Assembly: GCF_003002815.1 (NCBI RefSeq) | Contig: NZ_PVTF01000001.1 | Location: forward strand, 372,001-436,000 | DNA length: 64,000 bases | Source: Umezawaea tangerina | Lineage (GTDB): Bacteria > Actinomycetota > Actinomycetes > Mycobacteriales > Pseudonocardiaceae | Direction of reading: 5' to 3' | Shown: positions 7,886 to 16,649 of the stretch, one piece after another | Position numbering within the stretch: the stretch's first letter is position 1 | How the letters are laid out: every line of letters begins with the position of its first letter | Notes under the pieces: generated by a model | The model's input: only the letters and a program-made list of their open reading frames with translations | Databases searched by the model: none | Told to the model about the DNA's origin: nothing | Made by a program: the position numbers and the translations under genes

Positions 7886-8221
7886 ATGCGCAACGAGGAG
7901 ATCATGCAGCGGGCCATCGGCGTGCTGACGCTGATGCACGGCGGCGAGGGTGAGGCGGACGACCTGCGCCTCGCGCTGAAGCTCCTCCAGGAGGACGTGT
8001 TCAGCTACTCGGTGGCGGTCCCGGACGGCAGTACGGAGGACATGGCCGAGTTCGTCCGGGTGGCGCTGGAGCAGGTGATGGCGCGGGTGGCGGCGTTCAC
8101 CGCGGGGCTGACGCTGGGGTTCCAGGCGGTCGCGCACGCCTACGAGGAGCAGTGCGAGGACGCGAACGTGCCGGGTGTGCTGCAACAGCTGGCGTTGCGG
8201 CTGGAGGCGCAGGAGAGCTGA
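7886..8221 (+). CDS. Small helical hypothetical protein
   Basis: 111 residues, acidic and mostly helical by composition, with no recognised motif. The start at 7886 (MRNEEIMQRA) has no strong ribosome-binding site; a second in-frame ATG lies at 7904. It is followed after one base by a perfect hairpin, consistent with a real transcription unit. Function unknown. Confidence 0.55.
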   Translation: MRNEEIMQRAIGVLTLMHGGEGEADDLRLALKLLQEDVFSYSVAVPDGSTEDMAEFVRVALEQVMARVAAFTAGLTLGFQAVAHAYEEQCEDANVPGVLQQLALRLEAQES

Positions 8222-8249
8222 GGAACGGCCTGCCGGGGCAGGCCGTTCC
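8222..8249. terminator. Bidirectional hairpin between convergent genes
   Basis: Perfect 13-bp stem, 8222-8234 with 8237-8249, immediately after one stop codon and 8 nt from the stop of the convergent SGNH gene. Confidence 0.7.
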
Positions 8250-8257
8250 CCGTGCGG

Positions 8258-9157
8258 TCAGCGCAGCTCGCACTCCACGAGCGCGGCGAAGGCCGCCTGG
8301 CCCGCCCTGCTGGGGTGCAGGACCGCGACGACGCCTTCCTGGCCGGGCGTGAAGACGGCCTCGAGGCCGCGGTAGAACGGGGTGTCCGCCTGGCACATCG
8401 AGTGGCCCTCGAGCTCGGTCCGCAGGGTGCCGCCGTCGGTGAACGCGCTGGCGTACGCCGCGTTCACGCCCTGGGCACGGGCGTCGCTGGTCGCGGTGCG
8501 CAGCGCTTGGTCGACGCTCGTGGCGACCGTCGCACCGTCGGTCCGCTCCTGCGGGGTGAGGATGCCGTCGCCGCAGATCGGGTCGAGCGCCACGCCGGTG
8601 GCGTTCTCACCGGGGTTGAACTGGCGGCCGTAGCCGCTGAGCACGATCCGCGCCCGCGGGCTGCGGGCCTTGATCTCGCCGAGCAGCGCCGTGAGCTTGG
8701 CCGTCATGGCCGGCAGCCGGTCGAGCAGGGCCTGCGTACCGGCTCCCGCGCAGTCCGACTGGATGCACTGGCCCGCGTAGGCGGCGAACTCGATGTCGTT
8801 CCCGCCCATCGTCATCAGGACCAGGTTCGTGTCCGCCTTGAGGGCGTCCAGCTGCGGCGGTTCTTCCTTGAAAGTGGTGCTCAGATCGGCGATCGCCGCA
8901 CCGCTGCACGTCACGTTGGTGAAGTCGACCTGCTTGCCGCGAGCCCGCAGACCGGCCACCACGACGGCCGATCCCGAATTGGCGCTGCGGTAGCAGTTCC
9001 CGTCGGTCCCCGCCTCGTAGTCACCCGCTCCGACACCCGACGCGTACGAGTCGCCGAGTGCCACGACCTGCAGCGGACGGTGCGAACCAGCCTGGGCCGC
9101 CGGTACCACGACCAGCGAAAGAACGCCCGCGAGCACCGCTGTGCAGAGTTTCCTCAT
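8258..9157 (-). CDS. Secreted SGNH/GDSL-family esterase or lipase
   Basis: 299 residues with a Sec signal peptide (MRKLCTAVLAGVLSLVVV... ending near AQAG). SGNH block I is GDSYASG (nucleophile Ser), block III is GGND, and block V is the C-terminal HPSRAGQ with the catalytic His. Six cysteines are spaced as three disulfides, as in the Streptomyces coelicolor secreted SGNH lipases. It should hydrolyse esters outside the cell; the exact substrate cannot be read from sequence. It is convergent with the preceding small gene. Confidence 0.87.
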   Translation of the reverse strand: MRKLCTAVLAGVLSLVVVPAAQAGSHRPLQVVALGDSYASGVGAGDYEAGTDGNCYRSANSGSAVVVAGLRARGKQVDFTNVTCSGAAIADLSTTFKEEPPQLDALKADTNLVLMTMGGNDIEFAAYAGQCIQSDCAGAGTQALLDRLPAMTAKLTALLGEIKARSPRARIVLSGYGRQFNPGENATGVALDPICGDGILTPQERTDGATVATSVDQALRTATSDARAQGVNAAYASAFTDGGTLRTELEGHSMCQADTPFYRGLEAVFTPGQEGVVAVLHPSRAGQAAFAALVECELR

Positions 9158-9252
9158 CTTGCCCCCATCCGATTAACGCCGAATGCGTCGGAAGTTAGCA
9201 CGATGGGAATTGACAATCGGTTGCACGAATGGCCAAATGAGATAAGGGCTTG

Positions 9253-10068
9253 TCAGGCCGACAGTTCGGCGAGAATCGAATCGGTGAACGCGGGCCACGT
9301 CTGGACCGCCCATTTCCCGAATGCCCGGTCCGCCAGTGCCACGCACGCCGCTCCCGCGACCGGGTCGACCCACAGGAAGGTGCCGCTCTGCCCGAAGTGG
9401 CCGAACGTCGACGGCGAGCTCGACGCCCCCGTCCAATGCGGCGACTTGTCGCCGCGGATCTCGAACCCGAGCCCCCAGTCGTTCTCGCGCTGGTTGCCGT
9501 AACCGGGCAGGACACCGGACAGGCCGGGGAACACCACCGCCGTCGCCTCGGCGACCAGCCCCTCCGACACGAGCTTCGGCGCCTGCAGCTCGGCGGCGAA
9601 CAGGCCGAGGTCGGTCACCGTCGACACCGCGCCCGCCGCGGGGCTGCCGTCCAGCGCCGTGGCCGTCATCCCGAGCGGCTGGAGCACGCCCTCCGCCAGG
9701 TAGTCGGCGAACGCGATCCCGGTCGCCTCGGCCACGGTCTCGGCCAGCACCTCGAAGCCGGTGTTGGAGTAGATCCGCCTGCTGCCCGGCGTCGCCTGGG
9801 CGGTGCGGCTGTCGAACGCGAGTCCGGAGGCGTGGGCGATGAGATGCCGCACGGTGGACCCCTCGGGCCCGGCGGGCTGGTCCCACTCGACCGCGCCCTC
9901 CTCCACGGCGACCAGCACGGCGTACGCCACCAGCGGTTTCGTCACCGACGCCAGGGCGAACGGCCGGTCCACCTCGCCGTGGCCGCCCAGCACCCGCCCG
10001 TCGGCGGAGACGACCGCGGCCGCCGCGTTGTCGACCGGCCACTCGGACACCGCGCGCAGGCTCTCCAT
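9253..10068 (-). CDS. Serine hydrolase of the class C beta-lactamase fold
   Basis: 271 residues without a signal peptide. It has SVTK (SxxK nucleophile motif) near residue 40, YSNTGF (YxN motif) and a C-terminal HFGQSG, matching the beta-lactamase/esterase EstB-like family rather than true AmpC enzymes. A cytosolic esterase, amidase or peptidase role is likely; beta-lactam resistance should not be assumed. It is divergent from the RNase Z gene, with only 23 nt between start codons. Confidence 0.8.
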   Translation of the reverse strand: MESLRAVSEWPVDNAAAAVVSADGRVLGGHGEVDRPFALASVTKPLVAYAVLVAVEEGAVEWDQPAGPEGSTVRHLIAHASGLAFDSRTAQATPGSRRIYSNTGFEVLAETVAEATGIAFADYLAEGVLQPLGMTATALDGSPAAGAVSTVTDLGLFAAELQAPKLVSEGLVAEATAVVFPGLSGVLPGYGNQRENDWGLGFEIRGDKSPHWTGASSSPSTFGHFGQSGTFLWVDPVAGAACVALADRAFGKWAVQTWPAFTDSILAELSA

Positions 10069-10091
10069 GGCCCCAACGTTAACGTCGTGCG

Positions 10092-10994
10092 GTGTCGATC
10101 CGTGAGTTGATCGTGCTGGGCACCGCCAGCCAGGTCCCGACCCGTGCGCGCAACCACAACGGCTACCTGCTGCGCTGGGACGCCGAGGGCCTGCTGTTCG
10201 ACCCCGGCGACGGCGCCCAGCGGCAGATGCTGATGGCGGGCGCGGCGGCGAGCGACATCACCCGGATCTGCGTCACGCACTTCCACGGCGACCACTGCCT
10301 CGGCCTGCCCGGCATCGTGCAGCGGCTGTCGCTGGACAAGGTGACCCGCCCGGTGTTCGCGCACTACCCGGCGTCCGGGCAGCACTTCTTCGACCGGCTG
10401 CGGCACGCCAGCTCGTTCTACGACGTCACCGACATCCGCCAGGAGCCGGTGCACGACGGGGGCGTGCTCGCGACGGGACCGTTCGGCACGGTCGAGGCGC
10501 GCAGGCTGGACCACTCGCTGGACACCTTCGGCTACCGGCTCGTCGAGCCGGACGGCCGCCGGATCCTGCCGGACCTGTTGGAGCAGCACGGCATCGCGGG
10601 GCCGCGGGTGCGCGAGCTCCAGGAACGCGGGGTGCTCGGCGACGTGACCCTGGAGCAGGTGAGCACCCCGCGACCGGGCCAGCGGTTCGCGTTCGTCATG
10701 GACACCCGGCTGTGCGACGGGGTGTACGCGCTGGCCGAGAACGCCGACATGCTCGTGATCGAGTCGACCTACCTGCACGAGGACGAGCGGCACGCGGTCG
10801 CGCACGGCCACCTGACCGCCCGGCAGGCCGCGACGGTCGCCGCGGAGTCCGGGGTGCGCAAGCTCGTGCTCACCCACTTCTCCCAGCGCTACCCGGACCC
10901 GACGCGGTTCCAGGCGGAGGCGGCCGAGGTGTTCGACGGCGAGGTCGTGGTCGCTAGGGACCTCCAGCGGATCCCGGTCCCCAAGCGCGGCTGA
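10092..10994 (+). CDS. rnz: Ribonuclease Z (tRNA 3'-processing endonuclease)
   Basis: 300 residues from a GTG start. It has the metallo-beta-lactamase metal motif [13 protein letters not shown] (His63, His65, Asp67, His68), a later HSLDTFGYR segment, an Asp in FVMDTR and a C-terminal LTHFSQRY. These are the RNase Z signatures. It cleaves 3' trailers from pre-tRNAs, which matters here because none of the window's tRNA genes encodes CCA. Its 3' end overlaps the convergent epimerase gene by 41 nt. Confidence 0.9.
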   Translation: MSIRELIVLGTASQVPTRARNHNGYLLRWDAEGLLFDPGDGAQRQMLMAGAAASDITRICVTHFHGDHCLGLPGIVQRLSLDKVTRPVFAHYPASGQHFFDRLRHASSFYDVTDIRQEPVHDGGVLATGPFGTVEARRLDHSLDTFGYRLVEPDGRRILPDLLEQHGIAGPRVRELQERGVLGDVTLEQVSTPRPGQRFAFVMDTRLCDGVYALAENADMLVIESTYLHEDERHAVAHGHLTARQAATVAAESGVRKLVLTHFSQRYPDPTRFQAEAAEVFDGEVVVARDLQRIPVPKRG

Positions 10995-11871
10995 GCCACT
11001 GGTCGCGGACCAGGTCGTCGAGCGCCGAGTGCCTCGGCCGCCAGCCCAGCACCTCCCGCGCCCGGCTCGTGTCCGCCCGCAGCACGGGCACCTCTCCCTC
11101 GTGCGCGGGCGCGTGCGCGAGGGGCACGGGTCTGCCGGTGACCCGCTCGACCGCGGCGACGACGTCCCGCACGGAGGCCGCCGTCGCGCCGATGTTGAAC
11201 ACGTCGTGGTGCCCGACGTCGATGTGCCCCAACGCGAGCACGGCGGCCGAGGCGATGTCCCGGACGTGCACGAAGTCGCGGACCGCCGAGCCGTCGCCGA
11301 ACACCGTCAGCGCCCCCACCCGTCCGGCCGCGGCCTCGACCGCCCGCGTGACCACGCGGGTGGTGTCCGGGTCGCCGCCGCCCGCGGCGTTGAACAGCCG
11401 CAGGGTGGCCGCGCCGACCAGGCCCGCCCGCGCGGCCCACGCCACCGCGTCCTCGGCGGCGGCCTTGGAGGCCGAGTACGGGTTGGCGGGCGCTCGCGGG
11501 TCGTCCTCGGTGAGCGGGTGCGCGGCGGGGGCGTAGACCGTGCCGGTGGAGGCGAACACCAGCCGCTCGGGCCGGGCGGCGAGGACGTTGAGCGTGCCCG
11601 TGACGTTGAGGTCGTAGTAGCGCAGCGGCTGCTCGAACGACTCCCGCACCCGGCCGACCGCCGCGAGGTGCACGACCGCGTCCACGTCCGCCGCGGCGCG
11701 CGCGACGGCGGCGCGGTCCAGCAGGTCGCCGTGGACGGCCTCGACCCCGTCCGGACCGGACGTGGTGTGCGTGAGAACCCGTGGCTCGTGACCAGTGGCC
11801 AACAGGTGTGCGACGACCGCGCGGCCGATGAAACCGCTCGCGCCCGTGACCAGGACCCTCATGTCGCCCAT
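10954..11871 (-). CDS. NAD-dependent epimerase/dehydratase (GalE-like extended SDR)
   Basis: 305 residues with an N-terminal Rossmann motif VTGASGFIG, a HLAAVG strand, a catalytic Tyr-Lys pair in NPYSASK and a Ser/Thr in FASTGTVY. It is typical of nucleotide-sugar 4-epimerases and dehydratases acting in polysaccharide or glycosyl donor synthesis. A second ATG nine bases in (11862) has a GGGATGGG sequence upstream and may be the true start. No sugar-pathway neighbours are present to fix the substrate. Confidence 0.85.
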   Translation of the reverse strand: MGDMRVLVTGASGFIGRAVVAHLLATGHEPRVLTHTTSGPDGVEAVHGDLLDRAAVARAAADVDAVVHLAAVGRVRESFEQPLRYYDLNVTGTLNVLAARPERLVFASTGTVYAPAAHPLTEDDPRAPANPYSASKAAAEDAVAWAARAGLVGAATLRLFNAAGGGDPDTTRVVTRAVEAAAGRVGALTVFGDGSAVRDFVHVRDIASAAVLALGHIDVGHHDVFNIGATAASVRDVVAAVERVTGRPVPLAHAPAHEGEVPVLRADTSRAREVLGWRPRHSALDDLVRDQWLSRAWGPGSAGGP

Positions 11872-11985
11872 CCCAGCAGAACGATCCCCGATCGGCTTAC
11901 GTACAACTGGCCAAAACTGCCCCTAAAGGTCTCGATCGGGTGGACCGATATAACCCAAGTGAGTTACCCGCATCCAGCTGTGCAC

Positions 11986-12189
11986 ATGAGCATCGATGGC
12001 GCCTTGGCCGGGCACGCCGACCTGATGGCCAAGCGCCAGCGGTTCCTCGAGGACGCCGCGGCGATCGTCGCCGCCGCTCCCGCTTCGGAGGACGAGCTGT
12101 CCTCGCTCCACATCGCGTTCCCGAGGCCCAAGGGCGCACGGGCGTTCCTCAACCGTGTTGACCAGGTACTTCGCGACGCCGCTCGCTGA
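11986..12189 (+). CDS. Small hypothetical protein
   Basis: 67 residues from the ATG at 11986, Ala-rich and helical, ending in RPKGARAFLNRVDQVLRDAA. No clear ribosome-binding site precedes it and no family is recognised. A hairpin 12 nt past the stop supports a real transcription unit. Confidence 0.45.
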   Translation: MSIDGALAGHADLMAKRQRFLEDAAAIVAAAPASEDELSSLHIAFPRPKGARAFLNRVDQVLRDAAR

Positions 12190-12200
12190 TCCGCAGGTCC

Positions 12201-12228
12201 GGGACAGCCGTTGTCGGGGGGCTGTCCC
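12201..12228 (+). terminator. Hairpin after the 67-residue gene
   Basis: GGGACAGCC (12201-12209) pairs with GGCTGTCCC (12220-12228); 10-nt loop. Confidence 0.6.
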
Positions 12229-12350
12229 CCGACTTTCACGCGGTTGTTGCCGGACCGTGCTTCGCCGATCCACCCGGGTGCATCTACAGTGCGGATCACC
12301 CGGCGCTCGCCGGTGCTCTCCTCTGCTTCTCTTCAAAGCGAGTCTCGGCG

Positions 12351-13778
12351 ATGAATACTGTCTTCTCCGCGCTCCACGAGCGCCTTCGCACGTTGTTCGG
12401 CGACCGCAAGGTCGTGCTCGCCGGGGGTACGCGACTGAGTAGTCGCGTGACCGAGCTGCACCAGCTCGGTGCTCGCCATACGCTCGTCCTGTCGACTGAC
12501 GACCACGCCCCGCTGCACGACTCCGAGGTGGCCCGCTGGGTGCCGCTCGGGATCGCGGGCGGGTTCGTCGCGGTGGAGCAGCGCAGGCTGACCGGGCTGC
12601 TGGAGAACCCGTCCGCCGAGGTCAGGAGCGTCCTGGACGACTTCGACCCGGACGGCGAGGCGCTGGTCGTCAGCACCCCGTACATCTCCACGGCCGAGTT
12701 CGCGGGCCGCCCGGTGCTCAACCACCGCCGCCAGGCGTGGGTCGAGCTGGAGAACAAGACCACGATCGACGCGCTGTGGGACGAGCTGTCCGCGCCGCGC
12801 GCCCCCGCCGTGGTCCTCGACCTCGACTTCGACGCCCTCTGGCAGGCGACCGTCGAGCTCGACCGCGGCGCGGGCGTCGTGTGGTCCGGCGACGGGCCCG
12901 AGATCAACGGCGGTGCGAACTTCGTCCGCCGCGTCCGGTCCCGCGAAGAGGCCGCCGACGCGTTCAAGGTGCTCGCCCGCAAGTGCGACTTCGTCCGCGT
13001 GATGCCGTTCCTGGAAGGGATCCCGGTCAGCGTGCACGGGATCGTGTTCCCGGACGGCACCGCCGTGCTCCGCCCGATCGAGATGGTCGTGCCGCGCCGC
13101 GCGGGCTCGGCGAGGTTCCTCTACGCGGGCTGCGCGTCCTACTACGACCCGCCCGCGTGGATCCGCGACGAGATGCGCAACCTGGCCCGCCGGGTCGGCG
13201 AGCGGCTGCGCGAGACGGTCGACTACCGCGGCACGTTCACCCTCGACGGCATCGCCACCGAGGACGGCTTCCTGCCGACGGAGATCAACACCCGCTACGG
13301 CGGCGCGATGGTCTGCTTCGAGGACGCCCTGCCGCAGCTGCCGCTGTCGCTGGTCCAGGTCGCCCTGGTGGCGGGCCACGACCTCGGCGTCTCGTCGATG
13401 GAGTTCGAGGAGCTGCTGCTCGCCGCGGCGGACGGCTTCCGGGCGGGCTCGGTCGGCGCGAACGTCCGCGCGGTCAACCCGACCGAGGTCGTGGAACGGC
13501 CGGTCGTCTTCACCGACTGGTCGTGCCGCTTCGCGCACCCGGAGGAGGCGCCGCAGGCCACGTTGCGGCTGCGCCCGTCGCCGCTCGGGGCCCGGCTGGA
13601 GGTCGACTTCCACGCCGAGCAGGTGCCCGGCGGCCGTCCGGTCGCCGCGCTCACGGTGGCCGCGTTCGCGCTGGCCGACCAGGAGTGGGGCACCAACCTC
13701 GGCCCGCTGGAGCCCGCGATCCCGATGGGCGAGGACGTCCTGACGACCGTCGAGCTGGGCGAAGCCGTCACGGCTTAG
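12351..13778 (+). CDS. ATP-grasp-fold protein of unknown substrate
   Basis: 475 residues. The central and C-terminal parts look like an ATP-grasp ligase: RVMPFLEGIPVSVHGIV resembles the central ATP-grasp domain, and GTFTLDGIATEDG followed by PTEINTRYGG is the metal-binding E-x-N-x-R segment. The N-terminal ~130 residues would be a pre-ATP-grasp Rossmann-like domain (KVVLAGGT, STDDHAPL). Such enzymes join a carboxylate to an amine, thiol or another nucleophile. It stands alone before a convergent gene, so the substrate is unknown. Confidence 0.7.
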   Translation: MNTVFSALHERLRTLFGDRKVVLAGGTRLSSRVTELHQLGARHTLVLSTDDHAPLHDSEVARWVPLGIAGGFVAVEQRRLTGLLENPSAEVRSVLDDFDPDGEALVVSTPYISTAEFAGRPVLNHRRQAWVELENKTTIDALWDELSAPRAPAVVLDLDFDALWQATVELDRGAGVVWSGDGPEINGGANFVRRVRSREEAADAFKVLARKCDFVRVMPFLEGIPVSVHGIVFPDGTAVLRPIEMVVPRRAGSARFLYAGCASYYDPPAWIRDEMRNLARRVGERLRETVDYRGTFTLDGIATEDGFLPTEINTRYGGAMVCFEDALPQLPLSLVQVALVAGHDLGVSSMEFEELLLAAADGFRAGSVGANVRAVNPTEVVERPVVFTDWSCRFAHPEEAPQATLRLRPSPLGARLEVDFHAEQVPGGRPVAALTVAAFALADQEWGTNLGPLEPAIPMGEDVLTTVELGEAVTA

Positions 13779-13781
13779 GGG

Positions 13782-14588
13782 CTAGTACCCCGGTTGGCCT
13801 TCCGCGCTCTCCTCGCCGTAGGCGGCGCGGAAGGCCAACCGGTAGCCCATCAGCGCCATCGTCAGGTCGCCGGGCTGGTTCGGCGGGAACTCCTCGTCCT
13901 CGTAGGCGCGCAACAGGTCCGGGTGGTCCTGGGCGGCGCCCAGCAGCGCCCAGTGGTCGGACTCCTGGCCCTGCACGAGGTGGTGGGCGACCGCGGCCGC
14001 GTCGACGAGCACGGCGGAGGCCTGGCGGCTCGCGCCGTGTGCGATGCCCCACACCACGTGCGCGGTCTGGGTCGGCACGACCTCGGGCACCGCGGTCGCC
14101 AGCGCGACCACGCACGCCACCTCGGCGTTGCTCAGCGACTCGAACACCTTCGGCGCCGCTTTCGCGACGGCGTAACGGGTCTGGGTGACCCAGTCCGGGG
14201 ACAGCCGGGGCAGCTCGCGGCCGACCGCGTTCCACCGGCGCCAGGTGCGCTTGCCGTCCTCGGTGAACCCGCACCCCGCCAGCGCCAGCGCGGCCAGCAG
14301 GAAGATCACCCGGTCGCGGGCGTCCGGCGCGACCTTGTAGTTCGCGCCCAGCTCGGCCAGGAACGGCACGGCGAACGCGCTGGCCTCCGACACGGTGTCC
14401 TCGGGCAGGAGCCTGGCGACGAGCCCGTCGAGGGCGGTCGCCCGGACGTCCGGGTCCTCGTCGGTCACCCGGCGCAGCAGCTCGTCGACCCCGCGCGCGG
14501 TCCCGCGCCCGTCCGACAAGTCGTTCCAGGGCACGGCTTCCAGACCACGCAACGGATCCGGCCGTTGCCAGGCGGGCGGCAGCTCCAT
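13782..14588 (-). CDS. Helical-repeat-like hypothetical protein
   Basis: 268 residues from the ATG at 14588 (MELPPAWQRPDPLRG). An early stretch (LLRRVTDEDPDVRATALDGLVARL) has the look of a HEAT-type repeat; the rest is helical and Ala-rich without catalytic motifs. A much longer open frame continues upstream but is the antisense of the methyltransferase gene. It is divergent from that methyltransferase, with 96 nt between starts. Function unknown. Confidence 0.6.
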   Translation of the reverse strand: MELPPAWQRPDPLRGLEAVPWNDLSDGRGTARGVDELLRRVTDEDPDVRATALDGLVARLLPEDTVSEASAFAVPFLAELGANYKVAPDARDRVIFLLAALALAGCGFTEDGKRTWRRWNAVGRELPRLSPDWVTQTRYAVAKAAPKVFESLSNAEVACVVALATAVPEVVPTQTAHVVWGIAHGASRQASAVLVDAAAVAHHLVQGQESDHWALLGAAQDHPDLLRAYEDEEFPPNQPGDLTMALMGYRLAFRAAYGEESAEGQPGY

Positions 14589-14684
14589 AGCCGGGAACCT
14601 ACGGGATGCCGTGTGCGCTGCGGTGTCGCCGGGCTGACGGGTCGTCTGCGACAACGGGTGACACCCGCCCGTACGATCACGCTC

Positions 14685-15917
14685 GTGCCGGCGCCCGTAC
14701 CCCTCCGCGGTGCCACCTACCGGGTGGCGGACCTGTTCTCCGGAGCCGGTGGGATGAGCCTCGGCTTCCACGCCCACCCCGACTTCGCGGTCGTCGGCGC
14801 CGCCGACGCCCAGATCGGCAAGCCCTCGTCGAAGCTGGGGTCGTTGCGCTGCAACGGCACCTACCGGGCGAACATCGGCATCGACCCGCTGGAGCTGGAC
14901 CTGGCCGCGGTCGACCCGGCGGTGGTGCGCGAGGCCTGGGGGCTGCGGCGCGGTGAGCTGGACGTCCTGGTGGCGTGCCCGCCGTGCTCGGGGTTCAGCC
15001 GCACGACCGCGGCCAACCACCTGCGCGACGACCCGCGCAACTCGCTGGTGGGCAGGGTGGCGGCGTTCGCGGCCGAGCTGCGGCCTCGCGTGGTGCTGAT
15101 GGAGAACGCCCGCGAGCTGGTCAAGGGCAGGCAGCGGCACCACCTCCAGGGCCTGGCCGACGAGCTGGAGAAGCTCGGCTACCGGGTCGCGGCCGGGTCG
15201 CACCTGCTGTCCCGCTTCGGCCTGCCGCAACTGCGCGAGCGGGCGCTGGTGGTGGCGGTCGACGCCGGGCTGCCGCTGCGGACCCTGGAGGACATGTGGG
15301 ACGGCTGGGAGGTGCGGCCGTCGGCGATCACCGTGCGCCGGGCCATCTCGCGGCTGCCCGCGGTGCCCGCCGGGTTCGCGCACCCGAAGGACCCGACGCA
15401 CGTGTCGCCGTCGTTCCGCCAGGACCGGACGCTGCACCGGATGCGCGCGATCCCGGTGGACGGCGGCTCGTGGGCGGACCTCGTGGGGTCCGAGGCGACG
15501 GCCGCGCTGCTCAACCCGGCCCAGCTCAAGATCATCGAGACCGGCCGGTGGGGGTCGCACCCGGACGTCTACGGGCGCATGTGGTGGGACGAGCCCGCCC
15601 GCACGATCAAGCGCGAGTGCGCGCACGTCGGCAACGGCCGGTACGCGCACCCGCAGCAGCACCGGCTGTGCACCGTGCGCGAGATGGCGCTGCTCCAGGG
15701 GTTCCCGCGCCGGTTCCGGTTCGACGTGTCCATCCTGGGCAACGCCTACCGGCACATCGGCGACGCCGTGCCGCCGATGATCGCCTACCAGCTCGCGGGC
15801 CTGGTGCGGTGGATCCTCGGCGGCCAGGAGCCCGACGCCGCCGCGTTCTGCCTGCCGGGCACGTCGCTGCGCGCGGGGGACATCCGACCCGCGGAACGGG
15901 CCGAGCTCGTCGCCTGA
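14685..15917 (+). CDS. Solitary C5 cytosine DNA methyltransferase
   Basis: 410 residues from the GTG at 14685. It carries the ordered C5-MTase motifs: DLFSGAGGMSLGF (I, AdoMet), PPCSGFS with catalytic Cys101 (IV), ENARELVKGRQ (VI, with ENA in place of ENV), QLRERALVV (VIII, QxRxR), a target-recognition region (~220-320), LLQGFP (IX) and IGDAVPP (X, variant of GNAVPP). No restriction endonuclease, Vsr nickase or second methyltransferase is seen nearby, so it appears to be an orphan enzyme. Recognition sequence unknown. Confidence 0.87.
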   Translation: MPAPVPLRGATYRVADLFSGAGGMSLGFHAHPDFAVVGAADAQIGKPSSKLGSLRCNGTYRANIGIDPLELDLAAVDPAVVREAWGLRRGELDVLVACPPCSGFSRTTAANHLRDDPRNSLVGRVAAFAAELRPRVVLMENARELVKGRQRHHLQGLADELEKLGYRVAAGSHLLSRFGLPQLRERALVVAVDAGLPLRTLEDMWDGWEVRPSAITVRRAISRLPAVPAGFAHPKDPTHVSPSFRQDRTLHRMRAIPVDGGSWADLVGSEATAALLNPAQLKIIETGRWGSHPDVYGRMWWDEPARTIKRECAHVGNGRYAHPQQHRLCTVREMALLQGFPRRFRFDVSILGNAYRHIGDAVPPMIAYQLAGLVRWILGGQEPDAAAFCLPGTSLRAGDIRPAERAELVA

Positions 15918-16649
15918 TCACCGGGTCAGGTGACGAGCCGACCCTGTTCCGGTGAAGAGTGCGACCTGCCGTTGCCGGGTGGTGCCGTCCTGTGTGGAAT
16001 TGCCCGCACCAGGGCCGCGCGACGGGAGTCCCGCCGTGCGGGCCGGTGCACCCGTCGGTCCGGTCGTGACGCACCAAAGGTGAGGCCCGGTGCGCGACCG
16101 GTGGACAGCACCGTGGTGGTGAGGCCCCGTTCTTCGTTCGGGTGGTGGGCCGCCGGTTCGACCTCGGCGGACGCCAGCGGAACGGTCACGCCCGCCACCC
16201 ACGAGCTCGCTGCGGCGGTGCGGGCGGGCGGTGGATCACGCGGATCCGCCGCCCGTGCGCCGATCCCGAGGATCACCGTTCGGTAACAGTGTGACCACAG
16301 ATCGGTCAGTCCTTAACCGTTGAATCCTCAATAACAGCGTTCGACCTGGGGAAACGTCGGAATGGACCACGCGGTCTGTCTGGCAACATGGACGGGTTCA
16401 GCACCGTGGACGAGATCATCCGGTGCCATTTGATCGTCCACTGTGGACGTTTTACTCGCGTTGTAGCTGTTCGTAGCTGTCGACGCACGACGTGTAACCC
16501 GAACTCGATCGGGGGTAACCCGATCGGATAGTGTTCCGCCGATTCCTGTCGGATCCGCGTGAATAGGGGGTCCTGCGCCCCTGCTGGACGACAGATCCCA
16601 CTTCTTTTCTCACCCGATTCGGGCTAGTTAGAGAGCTTGAAGGAGATCC
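15918..16649. other. 732-base gene-free stretch before the surface-protein gene
   Basis: The first ~370 bases are GC-rich with open frames on both strands, but these have no good ribosome-binding site, no motifs and shadow each other; I see no supportable gene. From about 16287 the sequence becomes clearly more AT-rich and probably holds the promoter of the surface-protein gene, including a palindrome at 16506-16526. Confidence 0.5.
16506..16526. promoter_or_regulatory. 21-bp palindrome upstream of the surface-protein gene
   Basis: CGATCGGG (16506-16513) and CCCGATCG (16519-16526) flank GGTAA. It lies 124 nt before the start codon and could be an operator or a leader hairpin. Confidence 0.4.

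Noticed and set aside
9253-10068. Antibiotic-resistance beta-lactamase
   Set aside because: The SxxK and YxN motifs are shared with esterases and peptidases, and the protein lacks a signal peptide, which an active beta-lactamase would need.
15926-16286. Overlapping open frames on both strands after the methyltransferase gene
   Set aside because: No ribosome-binding site, no motif, and each is the shadow of the other; composition typical of non-coding high-GC DNA.
16388-16531. 47-codon ORF starting MDGFSTVDEII ahead of the surface-protein gene
   Set aside because: No ribosome-binding site and its end runs through the palindrome at 16506-16526; likely chance.
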